From Anaerotignum sp. (GTDB taxonomy: Bacteria; Bacillota; Clostridia; Lachnospirales; Anaerotignaceae): a stretch of 9,468 bases of DNA. Under the pieces are notes generated by a model. It worked only from the letters and a program-made list of their open reading frames with translations, was not told where the DNA came from and searched no databases. Both the position numbers and the translations under genes were made by a program. Positions within the stretch are counted from its first letter, which is position 1, and each line of letters starts with the position of its first letter. This document shows positions 1 to 7,259 of the stretch, piece after piece. The DNA is taken from NCBI GenBank assembly GCA_017560955.1, contig JAFZDV010000251.1:1-9468 (forward strand), given 5' to 3'.

Positions 1-497
1 ACCAGATAGGTCAGCAGTTCAAATTCCTTCTTCGTCAGGTCGATCAGTTTACCGCCTACGGTCACCATACGTTTTTCCGTATCAATTTCCAGATCCATTA
101 CCTGCAGCAGGCTTTTTTTCATGACTGTGCCTGTGCTGTGCTTGAATGCCACACGCATACGGGCAAGCAGTTCCTCAATCGCAAAGGGTTTTGTCAGATA
201 ATCATCCGCCCCGCTGTCCAACCCTGCAACCTTATCCATGACCTCATCTTTTGCTGTCAGCATAATGACAGGGATCTGGGAAAATTTACGCACACGGCGG
301 CAGATCTCGATACCTGTCAGCCCAGGCAGCATCAGATCCAGCAGAACCATATCATAGTCATGATCCATGATCTGCTGCAGACCTTCCCTTCCATCATGGC
401 AGACTGCCACATCATAACCTTCATATTTTAATTCCAGCTCTACAAAACGAGCCAGTTTCACTTCATCTTCGATCAGAAGGATCTTTTTTCGTTCCAT
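1..497 (-). CDS. OmpR/PhoB-family response regulator, ArlR-like (3' part cut by window)
   Basis: This is the first 165 codons of a two-component response regulator, which would be phosphorylated by a sensor kinase and then bind DNA. The receiver domain spans about residues 4-118. Visible are the acidic pair E10/D11, the phospho-acceptor D54 in a VLLDLMLPG context, T81 and K103 (KPF), all conserved in the family. After a short linker the winged-helix domain begins, and LTKKEFELLTYL is its typical beta/helix entry; the recognition helix lies outside the window. The stretch LARFVELEL and the DKVAGLDSGADDY segment resemble ArlR-type regulators as I recall them. The ATG at 497 is preceded by AAGGAAG about 9 nt upstream. 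A kinase gene probably follows to the left, unseen. The class is secure; the specific orthologue and signal are not. Confidence 0.93.
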   Translation of the reverse strand, partial: MERKKILLIEDEVKLARFVELELKYEGYDVAVCHDGREGLQQIMDHDYDMVLLDLMLPGLTGIEICRRVRKFSQIPVIMLTAKDEVMDKVAGLDSGADDYLTKPFAIEELLARMRVAFKHSTGTVMKKSLLQVMDLEIDTEKRMVTVGGKLIDLTKKEFELLTYL

Positions 498-530
498 GAA
501 AACGCACTTCCTTTTTCTTCTGTTTTTATC

Positions 531-559
531 AGTATAACAATTCTCAAGTCTTTTGTCTT
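531..559 (-). promoter_or_regulatory. Predicted sigma-A promoter of the response regulator gene
   Basis: On the minus strand an extended -10 element, TG-T-TATACT, lies at 531-539. A 17-bp spacer separates TATACT (531-536) from a weak -35, AAGACA (554-559). The poor -35 with an extended -10 fits a promoter that may need an activator. The predicted start leaves a leader of roughly 25-30 nt before the ATG at 497. This is prediction by pattern only. Confidence 0.55.
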
Positions 560-580
560 GTATCCTCTCCTTTTTTCTGT

Positions 581-618
581 TTAAAGATCTCTTAAAAAGA
601 CATTAAATTTTCATAAAA
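581..618. promoter_or_regulatory. Phased TTAAA direct repeats (11-bp period), candidate response-regulator binding site
   Basis: TTAAA begins at 581, 592 and 603, exactly 11 bp apart, with a degenerate fourth copy (TAAAA) at 614. OmpR/PhoB-class regulators bind as tandem dimers to direct repeats with about one helical turn (10-11 bp) spacing; the Bacillus PhoP box is built from TTAACA-like repeats of this period. The array sits upstream of the -35 regions of both divergent promoters, a usual place for activator binding. The adjacent gene encodes such a regulator, so autoregulation and control of the lipoprotein gene are plausible but inferred. AT-rich sequence could produce this by chance. 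Confidence 0.45.
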
Positions 619-662
619 CAGTACTTTTTCCTTGTTTTTCTGCCATGTTCTGCCTCTTTTGG

Positions 663-691
663 TTGCGGAGAAAAAATTTTTTCGATATAAT
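663..691 (+). promoter_or_regulatory. Predicted sigma-A promoter of the thioredoxin-like lipoprotein gene
   Basis: TTGCGG (663-668) and a perfect TATAAT (686-691) are separated by 17 bp, with an A/T-rich run in the spacer. Transcription would start near 698, giving a leader of about 35 nt that contains the strong ribosome binding site AGGAGGT (720-726) six bases before the ATG at 733. Confidence 0.7.
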
Positions 692-732
692 GAGGACTGA
701 GTTTTAAAAAACAGTATACAGGAGGTTTGATT

Positions 733-1764
733 ATGAAAAAGAAACTTGCCCTTCTTCTGGCAATGATGATGCTCTTTTCTGTCGGCTGCGGTAAAGGAAA
801 CAACGCCCCAGAAGAGCCTCAGGCGGAGATCCAGACAGAATTTGAATTTAAAGAATGCGGTCTGTCTTACACAATTCCCGATGAGTGGGTGGAAATGGAA
901 AATTCCAACCTGATCCCCTCTCCTACAGTAAGCCCCAACGGTGAAATCTACGCCAAGATCCGTTACAGCTACACACCTGATGAAAACATGGAAGAGCTGA
1001 ACAATACAGAATCTCAGGTTCCCGTAGACGAACTGATGACACCTATCGTAGAGTTTCTTGTAGTAAAAGAAGAAAATTTGGATACAAAAGCTGTAAAAGA
1101 AGAAATGGAACTGTTCTCTTCTGTAGACGAACTGCCCCAGCAGGAAAACTTCCATTTCTATTTCATGACAGAGTATGCTACAGGCCTTGACCACTTCTCT
1201 GAAGGCGCAAAGACAACATTCCAGGAGCTGGAAACTTACCTGCCCGAACTGAAGGACAGTGTAAAAACATTCCTGCCTGATGAAGAAGCCGTACAGCAGG
1301 CTGCAGCCAACAATGACAAATACCTGACATTCATGTCCAGCACACTGACAGGCGAACCTGTTTCCACAACTATTTTTTATGAATATGACATGACTGTAGT
1401 AAACTTCTGGGCAAGCTACTGTCTGGAAGATGGTATCAACGAACTGGATACTCTGCAGGCTTTCTACAAGGATCTGCAGAAAAAACACCCCAATGTAAAC
1501 TTTGTTCAGGTTATTATTGATACACCCACTGATGCAGCAGAAAAACTTGCACTGGATGCTTACGATAAACACGGCGTAACATTCACAGGTATCATGCCCG
1601 ATGAAAATCTGGCAAAATGGATCATGGCTAATCTGGAAGGTCTGCCCACAACTATTTTTGTAGACAGCGAAGGTATGCCCCGTGATTTCAAAATCGAAGG
1701 CATGCAGGACAAAGACTACTACATTGAAACAACAGAATCCATGCTGAAAGCCATCGGCAAATAA
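733..1764 (+). CDS. Lipoprotein with C-terminal thioredoxin/TlpA-like domain lacking the second CXXC cysteine
   Basis: A 343-residue secreted lipoprotein. The start is the ATG at 733, six bases after AGGAGGT; an in-frame TTG at 727 abuts the Shine-Dalgarno sequence and is unlikely. Residues 1-18 form a lipoprotein signal peptide (KKK, hydrophobic core, SVGC lipobox), so Cys19 should be lipidated by Lgt and anchored outside the membrane. Residues about 20-200 form an acidic domain I do not recognise. From about residue 205 a thioredoxin-like fold is evident: VVNFWASYC with W226 and C230, then the cis-proline motif GLPTT (P305) followed by IFVD. Where TlpA/ResA proteins have CxxC, this has C230-L-E-D233, so the resolving cysteine is missing. 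The only other cysteine in the mature chain besides Cys19 is C42. A normal disulfide reductase cycle is therefore doubtful. It is monocistronic, with its own promoter and terminator, and divergent from a response regulator gene. Confidence 0.88.
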   Translation: MKKKLALLLAMMMLFSVGCGKGNNAPEEPQAEIQTEFEFKECGLSYTIPDEWVEMENSNLIPSPTVSPNGEIYAKIRYSYTPDENMEELNNTESQVPVDELMTPIVEFLVVKEENLDTKAVKEEMELFSSVDELPQQENFHFYFMTEYATGLDHFSEGAKTTFQELETYLPELKDSVKTFLPDEEAVQQAAANNDKYLTFMSSTLTGEPVSTTIFYEYDMTVVNFWASYCLEDGINELDTLQAFYKDLQKKHPNVNFVQVIIDTPTDAAEKLALDAYDKHGVTFTGIMPDENLAKWIMANLEGLPTTIFVDSEGMPRDFKIEGMQDKDYYIETTESMLKAIGK

Positions 1765-1779
1765 AAACAATAAAAGAAA

Positions 1780-1810
1780 AGGAGATGTGTTTTTCACATC
1801 TCCTCTTTTT
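1780..1810. terminator. Bidirectional intrinsic terminator between convergent genes
   Basis: AGGAGATGTG (1780-1789) and CACATCTCCT (1795-1804) form a perfect 10-bp stem with a TTTTT loop. On the plus strand it is followed by CTTTTTT. On the minus strand the upstream A-rich run (1771-1779) provides the T-rich tail. It can end both the lipoprotein gene (stop at 1764) and the convergent CNNM gene (stop at 1810). Confidence 0.9.
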
Positions 1811-3102
1811 TATGCTTCTTTTTCTTCTTCAGCTGTTTCCTGTTCTTCTTCGATCTTGAAAATGTGTACTTTTTCAATACGGCGTTTTTCCATTTCTTCC
1901 ACAACGATTTTCAGTCCGTCTGTTTCCAGTTCCTGACCTACCACAGGGAAGTTGCCCAGTTTCACAAGGATATAGCCTGCAATGGTATCTACTTCGGCAC
2001 AGTAAAGTTCTGTACCCACCATTTCGTTGAAGTCTTCCAGACGGGTACTGCCGTCTACAACAAATTCATTTTCCTTGATGAATTCGATTTCTTCTTCGTC
2101 ATCATCATATTCATCTTCAATATCGCCGACAATTTCTTCGACCATATCTTCCATGGTCACCAGACCGGAAGTACCGCCATATTCATCCAGAACGATAGCA
2201 ACCCCCAGACGGCTGTTCTTCATTTCTGCCAGAAGTTCTGCAATGGGTTTGCTTTCGTAAGTGAACAGTGGTTCACGCATAAAGGTTTCTGCAGAAAACT
2301 CATCCTCATCCAGGAAGAAAATATCTTTTACATACAGGATACCAACGATATCATCCAGATCTTCTCCGTACACAGGGATACGGGAGAAACCTTCGTTTTT
2401 CACCATATGCACATATTCGTCATATGTTACATCCAAAGGTACGGCAATGATATCTGTTCTGGGTGTCATAACATCTTTCGCCTTGGAATCACCAAAATCA
2501 AATACGTTATTGATCATGGTTCTTTCATCCAGTTCCAGAAGACCTTCTTCATGGCTGACATTCACCATCGTTTTCAGTTCTGCTGCTGTAATGAGAGGAA
2601 CCTTTTCCCCGGGGATACAGCCAAACAGGCGAGTCAGCGCACCTGTAACAACATTCAGCACTGCAACAACAGGCTTGAAGATCGTTACACAGAAATTAAC
2701 GATTTTACACACTACAAGCGCAACTTTTTCTGCCTTCTGCGCCGCTACAGTTTTCGGAGTGATTTCCCCGAAAATCAGGATAATGATCGTAATAATGATC
2801 GTTGCAATACCTGCACCGCTTTCCGCATCGCCACCAAACATCTGAATGGCCAATGCTGTTGTCAGCGCGGAGGCACCATTGTTTACCAGGTTGTTACCAA
2901 CCAGAATAGAACTCAAAAGTCGATTCGGGTCTTCCACCAGTTTTGCAATGATGTCTGCATTTTTGATATTCTCATCCACCATATTACGCAGACGGATCTT
3001 ACTCAAAGACGTCAGCGCTGTTTCGGATGCCGAGAAAAACGCAGAGCCACAAACTAAAATAATCAACAAAAAAATCAACACAGGACTACCGTCCACGGTC
3101 AT
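1810..3102 (-). CDS. CNNM/CorC (HlyC/TlyC-type) membrane transporter-like protein with DUF21, CBS pair and CorC_HlyC domain
   Basis: A 430-residue integral membrane protein of the family once called hemolysin C and now linked to magnesium or other divalent cation efflux (CNNM/CorB/MpfA group). The N-terminal DUF21 membrane domain (about 7-190) has the conserved FFSASETALTSLSKIRLR segment, NxxVN and FGEITPKTVA. Two CBS domains follow: VMTPRTDIIAV at about 211 (with SRIPVYG and IVGILYVKD), and about 275-330 with LDEYGGTSGLVTMEDM. These usually bind adenine nucleotide-Mg. An acidic linker (about 329-340) precedes a C-terminal CorC_HlyC domain (about 345-416). I chose the ATG at 3102, about 4 nt after GGAG; a GTG at 3105 is too close to the Shine-Dalgarno. 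It has its own strong promoter just after the ABC-F stop. Substrate ion is not determined by the sequence. Confidence 0.93.
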   Translation of the reverse strand: MTVDGSPVLIFLLIILVCGSAFFSASETALTSLSKIRLRNMVDENIKNADIIAKLVEDPNRLLSSILVGNNLVNNGASALTTALAIQMFGGDAESGAGIATIIITIIILIFGEITPKTVAAQKAEKVALVVCKIVNFCVTIFKPVVAVLNVVTGALTRLFGCIPGEKVPLITAAELKTMVNVSHEEGLLELDERTMINNVFDFGDSKAKDVMTPRTDIIAVPLDVTYDEYVHMVKNEGFSRIPVYGEDLDDIVGILYVKDIFFLDEDEFSAETFMREPLFTYESKPIAELLAEMKNSRLGVAIVLDEYGGTSGLVTMEDMVEEIVGDIEDEYDDDEEEIEFIKENEFVVDGSTRLEDFNEMVGTELYCAEVDTIAGYILVKLGNFPVVGQELETDGLKIVVEEMEKRRIEKVHIFKIEEEQETAEEEKEA

Positions 3103-3131
3103 CACACTCCAAATCTTTACCTAAAAATATT

Positions 3132-3156
3132 TTGATATAATAATTGATTATATCAA
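3132..3156. promoter_or_regulatory. Perfect 10-bp inverted repeat over the CNNM promoter (candidate operator)
   Basis: The arms TTGATATAAT (3132-3141) and ATTATATCAA (3147-3156) are perfect inverse complements around a 5-bp centre. The right arm contains the -10 hexamer and the left arm covers the predicted start site. That is where a repressor dimer would block RNA polymerase. Only two G/C pairs and no adjacent long T-run make a transcription terminator unlikely. No regulator can be named; it does not fit the 7-1-7 Fur/PerR box cleanly. Confidence 0.5.
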
Positions 3157-3176
3157 GAAACAATATTTTCTGTCAA
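3147..3176 (-). promoter_or_regulatory. Near-consensus sigma-A promoter of the CNNM gene
   Basis: On the minus strand a perfect TTGACA (3171-3176) and a perfect TATAAT (3147-3152) are separated by 18 bp. The -35 begins two bases after the ABC-F stop codon (3178-3180). Transcription would start near 3140, giving a leader of about 38 nt before the ATG at 3102. The gene can therefore be expressed independently of the upstream operon. Confidence 0.8.
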
Positions 3177-3177
3177 A

Positions 3178-5085
3178 TTACGCTTTGTTTCGTTCGATTT
3201 CTTCTGCCAGTTCGCTCAGTTCCATCCAGCGTTCCATGCGTTCTTCCAGTTTTTCTTCCAGTTTTTCCTTTTCTGCAGAAAGTTCCTGCAGGCGAGTGAA
3301 GTCTGTGGCACAGGCCGCCATATCTGCATCAATTTTTTCAATTTTTTCTTCCAGCTTGGCAATTTCATCGCCAATGGTATCATATTCACGCTGGTCTTTA
3401 TAACTCATTTTCTTGATAGGGCCGGCGGATTTTTCTTTAGGTGTTTCCTCTTTTTTTACTTTCACTGCTTTTTCTTCAAAAGCAGGCATTTCTCTTTCCC
3501 TTGCGGCCTTGCAGTCGGAATAACCGCCTTCATACTGTTTGATCATGCCATTACCAAGGAATGCAAAGATTCTGCCCATGGTCTTATCCAGGAAGTATCT
3601 GTCGTGGGAAACTGCCACAACAGCACCATTGAAGTGTTCCAGATAATCCTCCAGAATCATCAGTGTTTCAATATCCAGATCGTTGGTAGGTTCGTCCAGG
3701 AAAAGGATGTTGGGTGCGCCCATCAGCACACGGCACAGATACAGTCTTCTTCTTTCACCGCCGGAAAGGATGGAAATAGGGCCTCTCTGCATGGAAGGAG
3801 GGAAGAGGAATCTGTCCAGCATCTGAGATGCAGTGATATGACCATCTGCAGTACGGATGATTTCCGCTTCGTCACGGATATAATCGATCACGCGCTGATT
3901 TTCATCCATATCCACATTTTCCTGGGCAAATACACCGATTTTTACGGTTTCACCATGGACAACAGAGCCGCTGTCAGGCTGCAGTTTACCTGTCATCATG
4001 TTCATCAGTGTAGATTTACCGCAGCCATTGTCACCAATGATGCCCACACGGTCATCTCTGAGGATGATATAGCTGAAATCTCTGATATATGTTTTACCAT
4101 CATAGGCTTTGCATACATTTTCCAGTTCGATGGTCTTCTTGCCCAGTCTGCTGCCAACAGAAGACAGTTCTACACTCTGCTTTTCTTCAGGCGCACGGAT
4201 AGAGGAAATTTCTTCGAATCGTTCCAGTCTGGCTTTCTGTTTTGTCGTTCTTGCTTTTGCACCACGGCGTACCCATTCCAGTTCTGTACGCAGGAAGTTC
4301 TGTCTTTTGCGCTCACCAGCAGCGATCAGTTCTTCTCTTTCTGCCTTCATTTCCAGATATTTGGAATAATTCGCCTGATAAGAATAGATTTTTGCTTTTT
4401 CCAGTTCCAGTGTACGGTTGGCAACACGGTCAAGGAAATATCTGTCATGGGTTACCATCAGCAGGGCTTTGGAGTATTTTTCCAGATGTTTTTCCAGCCA
4501 GTCAACGGTATCGTTATCGATATGGTTGGTAGGTTCGTCCAGAATCAGGAGGTCAACAGGCGCAATCAGTGCCGCTGCCAGTGCCACTCTCTTTTTCTGA
4601 CCACCAGACAGGGTTTCTACCTTCTGTTCAAAATCAGAGATACCCAGTTTTGTCAGGATGGTTTTTGCTTCGCTTTCCAGAGACCATGCCTCCGCCTTAT
4701 CCATTTTTTCTGCCAGTTCTGCCGCCTTTCGCACCAGTTTTTCATCTTCAGGCGTTTTTGCCAGAGCCGCCATCGTTTCTTCATAATCACGCACCAGTGC
4801 CAGCTGGGGATTTTCTCCGCGGAACACCTGCTGCAGCACAGTTGTGCCATCTACAAACAGAGGATTCTGAGAAAGATAACCGATACGCATACCATTCATG
4901 GTGATAATGGTGCCGCTGTCTGCCTGATCCACCCCTGCGATGATTTTCAGTAATGTGGACTTGCCTGTACCATTGACACCGATGACACCGATTTTATCCC
5001 CTTCGTGAATGCTGAAGGAAATATCATCGAAAATCACCCTTGTGCCATAACTTTTTCTGATATTTTCTGCTGTTAATAAAACCAT
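3178..5085 (-). CDS. ABC-F family ATPase, Uup/YfmR-like (ribosome-associated)
   Basis: A 635-residue cytosolic protein with two ABC domains and no membrane segments, as in ABC-F translation factors that bind the ribosomal E-site. Domain 1 has Walker A G36VNGTGKST44, signature LSGGQ (159-163) and Walker B LLILDEPTNH with catalytic E184. Domain 2 has Walker A GDNGCGKST (351-359), signature LSGGE (440-444) and Walker B LFLDEPTND with E465. Between them lies the charged P-site tRNA-interaction linker (about 235-320). The C-terminal tail, about 555-635, is Lys/Glu-rich coiled coil, typical of Uup/YfmR rather than EttA. The ASQMLDRFLFPPSMQ segment also fits YfmR/Uup as recalled. These proteins resolve ribosome stalls, including at polyproline. 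The ATG at 5085 follows GGAGTG at 9 nt. It lies 60 nt after lgt, likely in one operon. Antibiotic-resistance ABC-F proteins are a less likely alternative. Confidence 0.93.
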   Translation of the reverse strand: MVLLTAENIRKSYGTRVIFDDISFSIHEGDKIGVIGVNGTGKSTLLKIIAGVDQADSGTIITMNGMRIGYLSQNPLFVDGTTVLQQVFRGENPQLALVRDYEETMAALAKTPEDEKLVRKAAELAEKMDKAEAWSLESEAKTILTKLGISDFEQKVETLSGGQKKRVALAAALIAPVDLLILDEPTNHIDNDTVDWLEKHLEKYSKALLMVTHDRYFLDRVANRTLELEKAKIYSYQANYSKYLEMKAEREELIAAGERKRQNFLRTELEWVRRGAKARTTKQKARLERFEEISSIRAPEEKQSVELSSVGSRLGKKTIELENVCKAYDGKTYIRDFSYIILRDDRVGIIGDNGCGKSTLMNMMTGKLQPDSGSVVHGETVKIGVFAQENVDMDENQRVIDYIRDEAEIIRTADGHITASQMLDRFLFPPSMQRGPISILSGGERRRLYLCRVLMGAPNILFLDEPTNDLDIETLMILEDYLEHFNGAVVAVSHDRYFLDKTMGRIFAFLGNGMIKQYEGGYSDCKAAREREMPAFEEKAVKVKKEETPKEKSAGPIKKMSYKDQREYDTIGDEIAKLEEKIEKIDADMAACATDFTRLQELSAEKEKLEEKLEERMERWMELSELAEEIERNKA

Positions 5086-5112
5086 TCTTTTTCACTCCAT
5101 CTATGTAAATGA

Positions 5113-5133
5113 TGCCCCTGCATAGCAGAGGCA
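5113..5133 (-). repeat. Small intergenic hairpin between lgt and the ABC-F gene
   Basis: TGCC-C-CTG (5113-5120) and CAG-A-GGCA (5126-5133) pair as seven base pairs with one mismatch around a 5-nt loop. On the transcribed minus strand no T-tract follows, so it is not a typical terminator. It could tune transcript stability or be incidental. Confidence 0.35.
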
Positions 5134-5145
5134 ATACTTTCAAAA

Positions 5146-6000
5146 TTATTCCGCTGTTTTTTCTTTCTTGCCTTTCCAGATGAGGAATGCCACAGCCGCC
5201 ACGATAATGCCTGCAGAAAGCAGCTGGCTCACCGCAAAACCACCGATCATCAGCTGGTCTGTTCTGAGCCCTTCGATCCAGACTCTGCCCAAGGCATAGC
5301 CAAGGAAATACAGACCAAAAATCTGTCCGCCGAATTTCTTTTTCGGGCGATACAGCACCAGCAGCAGGAACAGTGTCAGATTCCACAGGGACTCATACAG
5401 AAATGTAGGATGCACCTGAATATAATCCACACCACCGAAATTCATAATATTTTCCATGACCTGCTGAGATACATCCCCTGCTCTTACCTGATCCAGTCGC
5501 AGGCGCATGGCAAAGGCTCCGTCTGTAAAGCCGCCAAAGGCTTCTCTGTTGAAGAAATTGCCCCATCTGCCCATCATCTGCCCAAAGGCAATGGAGGGAC
5601 AGGCTGTGTCCGCCAGCAGCCAGAAATCCACTTTTTTCTTTTTACAATATACGACAGCTGTGATCACCGCGCCAATAATGCCGCCGTAGATGGCCAGACC
5701 GCCTTCTCTGAGGGCAAAAATCTTCGCAGGATTCATACTGTAATAATCCCAGGAAAAGGCCACATAATACAGCCTTGCACCAATGATCGCCGCAATCAGC
5801 GCATAAATCACAAAATCCACATACAGGTCAGGGTCCTGCTTGGTACGTTTCGCTTCAAGCATGGCAAAAATCACGCCAAAAATGACCCCGAGGCCGATGA
5901 AAATACCATACCAGTAAACATCTTTCCCCATCACCGTAAAAGCCACACGGCTGAGTTTTTCTATTTCGATCCCCAGATGGGGAAACCAGATATCAGGCAT
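5146..6000 (-). CDS. lgt: Prolipoprotein diacylglyceryl transferase
   Basis: Lgt is the membrane enzyme that transfers diacylglycerol from phosphatidylglycerol to the lipobox cysteine of prolipoproteins, the first step of lipoprotein maturation. At 284 residues it has normal length. About seven hydrophobic segments are visible. The family signature GRWGNFFNREAFG is at 144-156, with the conserved R145, N148 and E153. The upstream motif GGLAIYGGIIG puts Y105 where E. coli Lgt has its His103; other Gram-positive Lgt proteins also carry Tyr there. QVHPTFLYESLWN (about 195-207) and the late GLRTDQL segment are also typical. The ATG at 6000 follows AAGGA about 6 nt upstream. It starts 26 nt after the M16 peptidase gene and is likely cotranscribed with it. 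One likely client, the 733-1764 lipoprotein, is in the window. Confidence 0.97.
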   Translation of the reverse strand: MPDIWFPHLGIEIEKLSRVAFTVMGKDVYWYGIFIGLGVIFGVIFAMLEAKRTKQDPDLYVDFVIYALIAAIIGARLYYVAFSWDYYSMNPAKIFALREGGLAIYGGIIGAVITAVVYCKKKKVDFWLLADTACPSIAFGQMMGRWGNFFNREAFGGFTDGAFAMRLRLDQVRAGDVSQQVMENIMNFGGVDYIQVHPTFLYESLWNLTLFLLLVLYRPKKKFGGQIFGLYFLGYALGRVWIEGLRTDQLMIGGFAVSQLLSAGIIVAAVAFLIWKGKKEKTAE

Positions 6001-6026
6001 TCTTTTTCCTTCTTTCTATCAGAAAT

Positions 6027-7259
6027 TCATCTGATCACAGATAATACCATTGTATCTGGCGAGAAGGCATTTTGCAACAGTTTTTCCGCCTCTGCCAAGG
6101 GCAAAGTCTTGATGCAGTGCAGCACATCAGCCGCCGTTTTCTCCATCATTGCCCATTCGATCTGTCCCATGCAAAGACTGACAGGCGAATCCATGCGACG
6201 CAGGAATCTGCCCAGCATTTTTTTACGGATACGAGAAAAATCTTCCTGGGACAGACCATTTTTCTGCAGTTTTTTCATTTCCTGTGTCAATAGTTCTGCC
6301 GTTTCCTCGGGCTGTTCTCCCGTTCCCGAAAAAGCAGCAAAGGCATACCCTTCGCCGCAGAAAAAGGCTGTCCCCATAGGTTCATCCAGAAAATTTCTTT
6401 CATAGGCCTGCTGAAAAAAGGAACTGCTTTCTCCTGCCAGTAATTCCAGTAAAAACCCCATAGCAATACGGGTCTGCAGCCATTTATCCTTTGGCACAGG
6501 TTGAAATTTGAGTCCTATCTGAAAACAGGGACGGGATAGCCCCATTTTCTTCTCCCGATATTTCTCCAGAATACTATTCTTCTCCATGGGAAAATAAACA
6601 CGCATATCACTCTGACGCCTCTGCACCTTTTCTGCCGTCATTCGGATCTGTTTCACAGGAACATCCCCCGTACAGATCAGAATCATATTTTCTGTCGTAT
6701 AATATGCCTCATAGGCTTTCTGCAATATTTCCGCAGTCACTTTCTCCACCGTTTCCGCCGTACCTGCCACAGCATTTCGAACTGGATGATTTTCATACAT
6801 CATTTCCAGCATCTGACCATACACCGCCCACGCAGGGTCATCAGCATACATGGAAATCTCACTTTGGATGATGCTTTTTTCCTGCTCCGTATCTTCTTCT
6901 GTAAAATACGGATTCTGCACAAAGTCCAGAAGGAGATGCAGATTTTCCATAAATTTATCCCGACAGGTAAAATAGTAAACGGTTTTATCCCCATCCGTGA
7001 AAGCATTGGCAGAAGCACCATTCTGGCTGAAGGCTACGAAAGCATCCCCCCATTCCTGCTGAAACAGTTTATGCTCAATAAAGTGGGCGGTGCCTGCAGG
7101 AAAAGTGATATTTTCACCATATTCCCCTTTCCAGAAAATATGATTTGCCCCTCTTTTCACCACGATCGCCGCCATTTTGTCCCCAAAATCCTTTTGCGGC
7201 AGAATATAATACTGCAGACCATTTTTCGTTTTTCCCTTCTGATATTTTTCATTTCCCAT
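6027..7259 (-). CDS. yfmH: M16-family zinc peptidase-like protein, YmfH/YfmH type (catalytic partner)
   Basis: A 410-residue cytosolic protein of the M16 (pitrilysin/insulinase) family, close to the usual size of B. subtilis YmfH. The inverted zinc motif HFIEH (H59, E62, H63) is intact, and the downstream TEQEK helix (E125/E127) should give the third ligand. QNGASANAFTDGDKTVYYF (79-97) is a typical M16 strand. The C-terminal half, about 230-410, is the second M16 fold and lacks an obvious R/Y substrate clamp; the partner protein supplies one. RefSeq names this family for its association with EF-P 5-aminopentanol modification, but I know of no direct proof that it cleaves EF-P or anything else here. 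The ATG at 7259 follows AAGGAGG at 9 nt and overlaps the partner gene by 11 nt, suggesting translational coupling and a heterodimer. Confidence 0.9.
   Translation of the reverse strand: MGNEKYQKGKTKNGLQYYILPQKDFGDKMAAIVVKRGANHIFWKGEYGENITFPAGTAHFIEHKLFQQEWGDAFVAFSQNGASANAFTDGDKTVYYFTCRDKFMENLHLLLDFVQNPYFTEEDTEQEKSIIQSEISMYADDPAWAVYGQMLEMMYENHPVRNAVAGTAETVEKVTAEILQKAYEAYYTTENMILICTGDVPVKQIRMTAEKVQRRQSDMRVYFPMEKNSILEKYREKKMGLSRPCFQIGLKFQPVPKDKWLQTRIAMGFLLELLAGESSSFFQQAYERNFLDEPMGTAFFCGEGYAFAAFSGTGEQPEETAELLTQEMKKLQKNGLSQEDFSRIRKKMLGRFLRRMDSPVSLCMGQIEWAMMEKTAADVLHCIKTLPLAEAEKLLQNAFSPDTMVLSVIR

Noticed and set aside
592..1797. 401-codon open frame on the minus strand opposite the lipoprotein gene
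   Set aside because: Its translation is rich in Cys and Phe with no recognisable domain, it lacks a ribosome binding site, and it is the mirror of a well-supported lipoprotein gene. It reflects codon bias.
1864..3057. 397-codon open frame on the plus strand opposite the CNNM gene
   Set aside because: Same shadow pattern; the minus-strand product has DUF21, two CBS domains and CorC_HlyC domain in correct order.
3132..3156. Palindrome after the ABC-F stop codon as a transcription terminator
   Set aside because: The stem has only two G/C pairs and lacks a directly following T-run; its overlap with a consensus -10 fits an operator better.
3604..4953. 449-codon open frame on the plus strand opposite the ABC-F gene
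   Set aside because: The opposite strand encodes a complete ABC-F with all ATPase motifs. The plus-strand product is Cys/Phe/His/Gln-rich and domain-free, typical of an antisense shadow.
5410..6405. 331-codon open frame on the plus strand spanning lgt and the M16 gene
   Set aside because: It crosses two convincing minus-strand genes and their junction, and has no start signal or recognisable motif.
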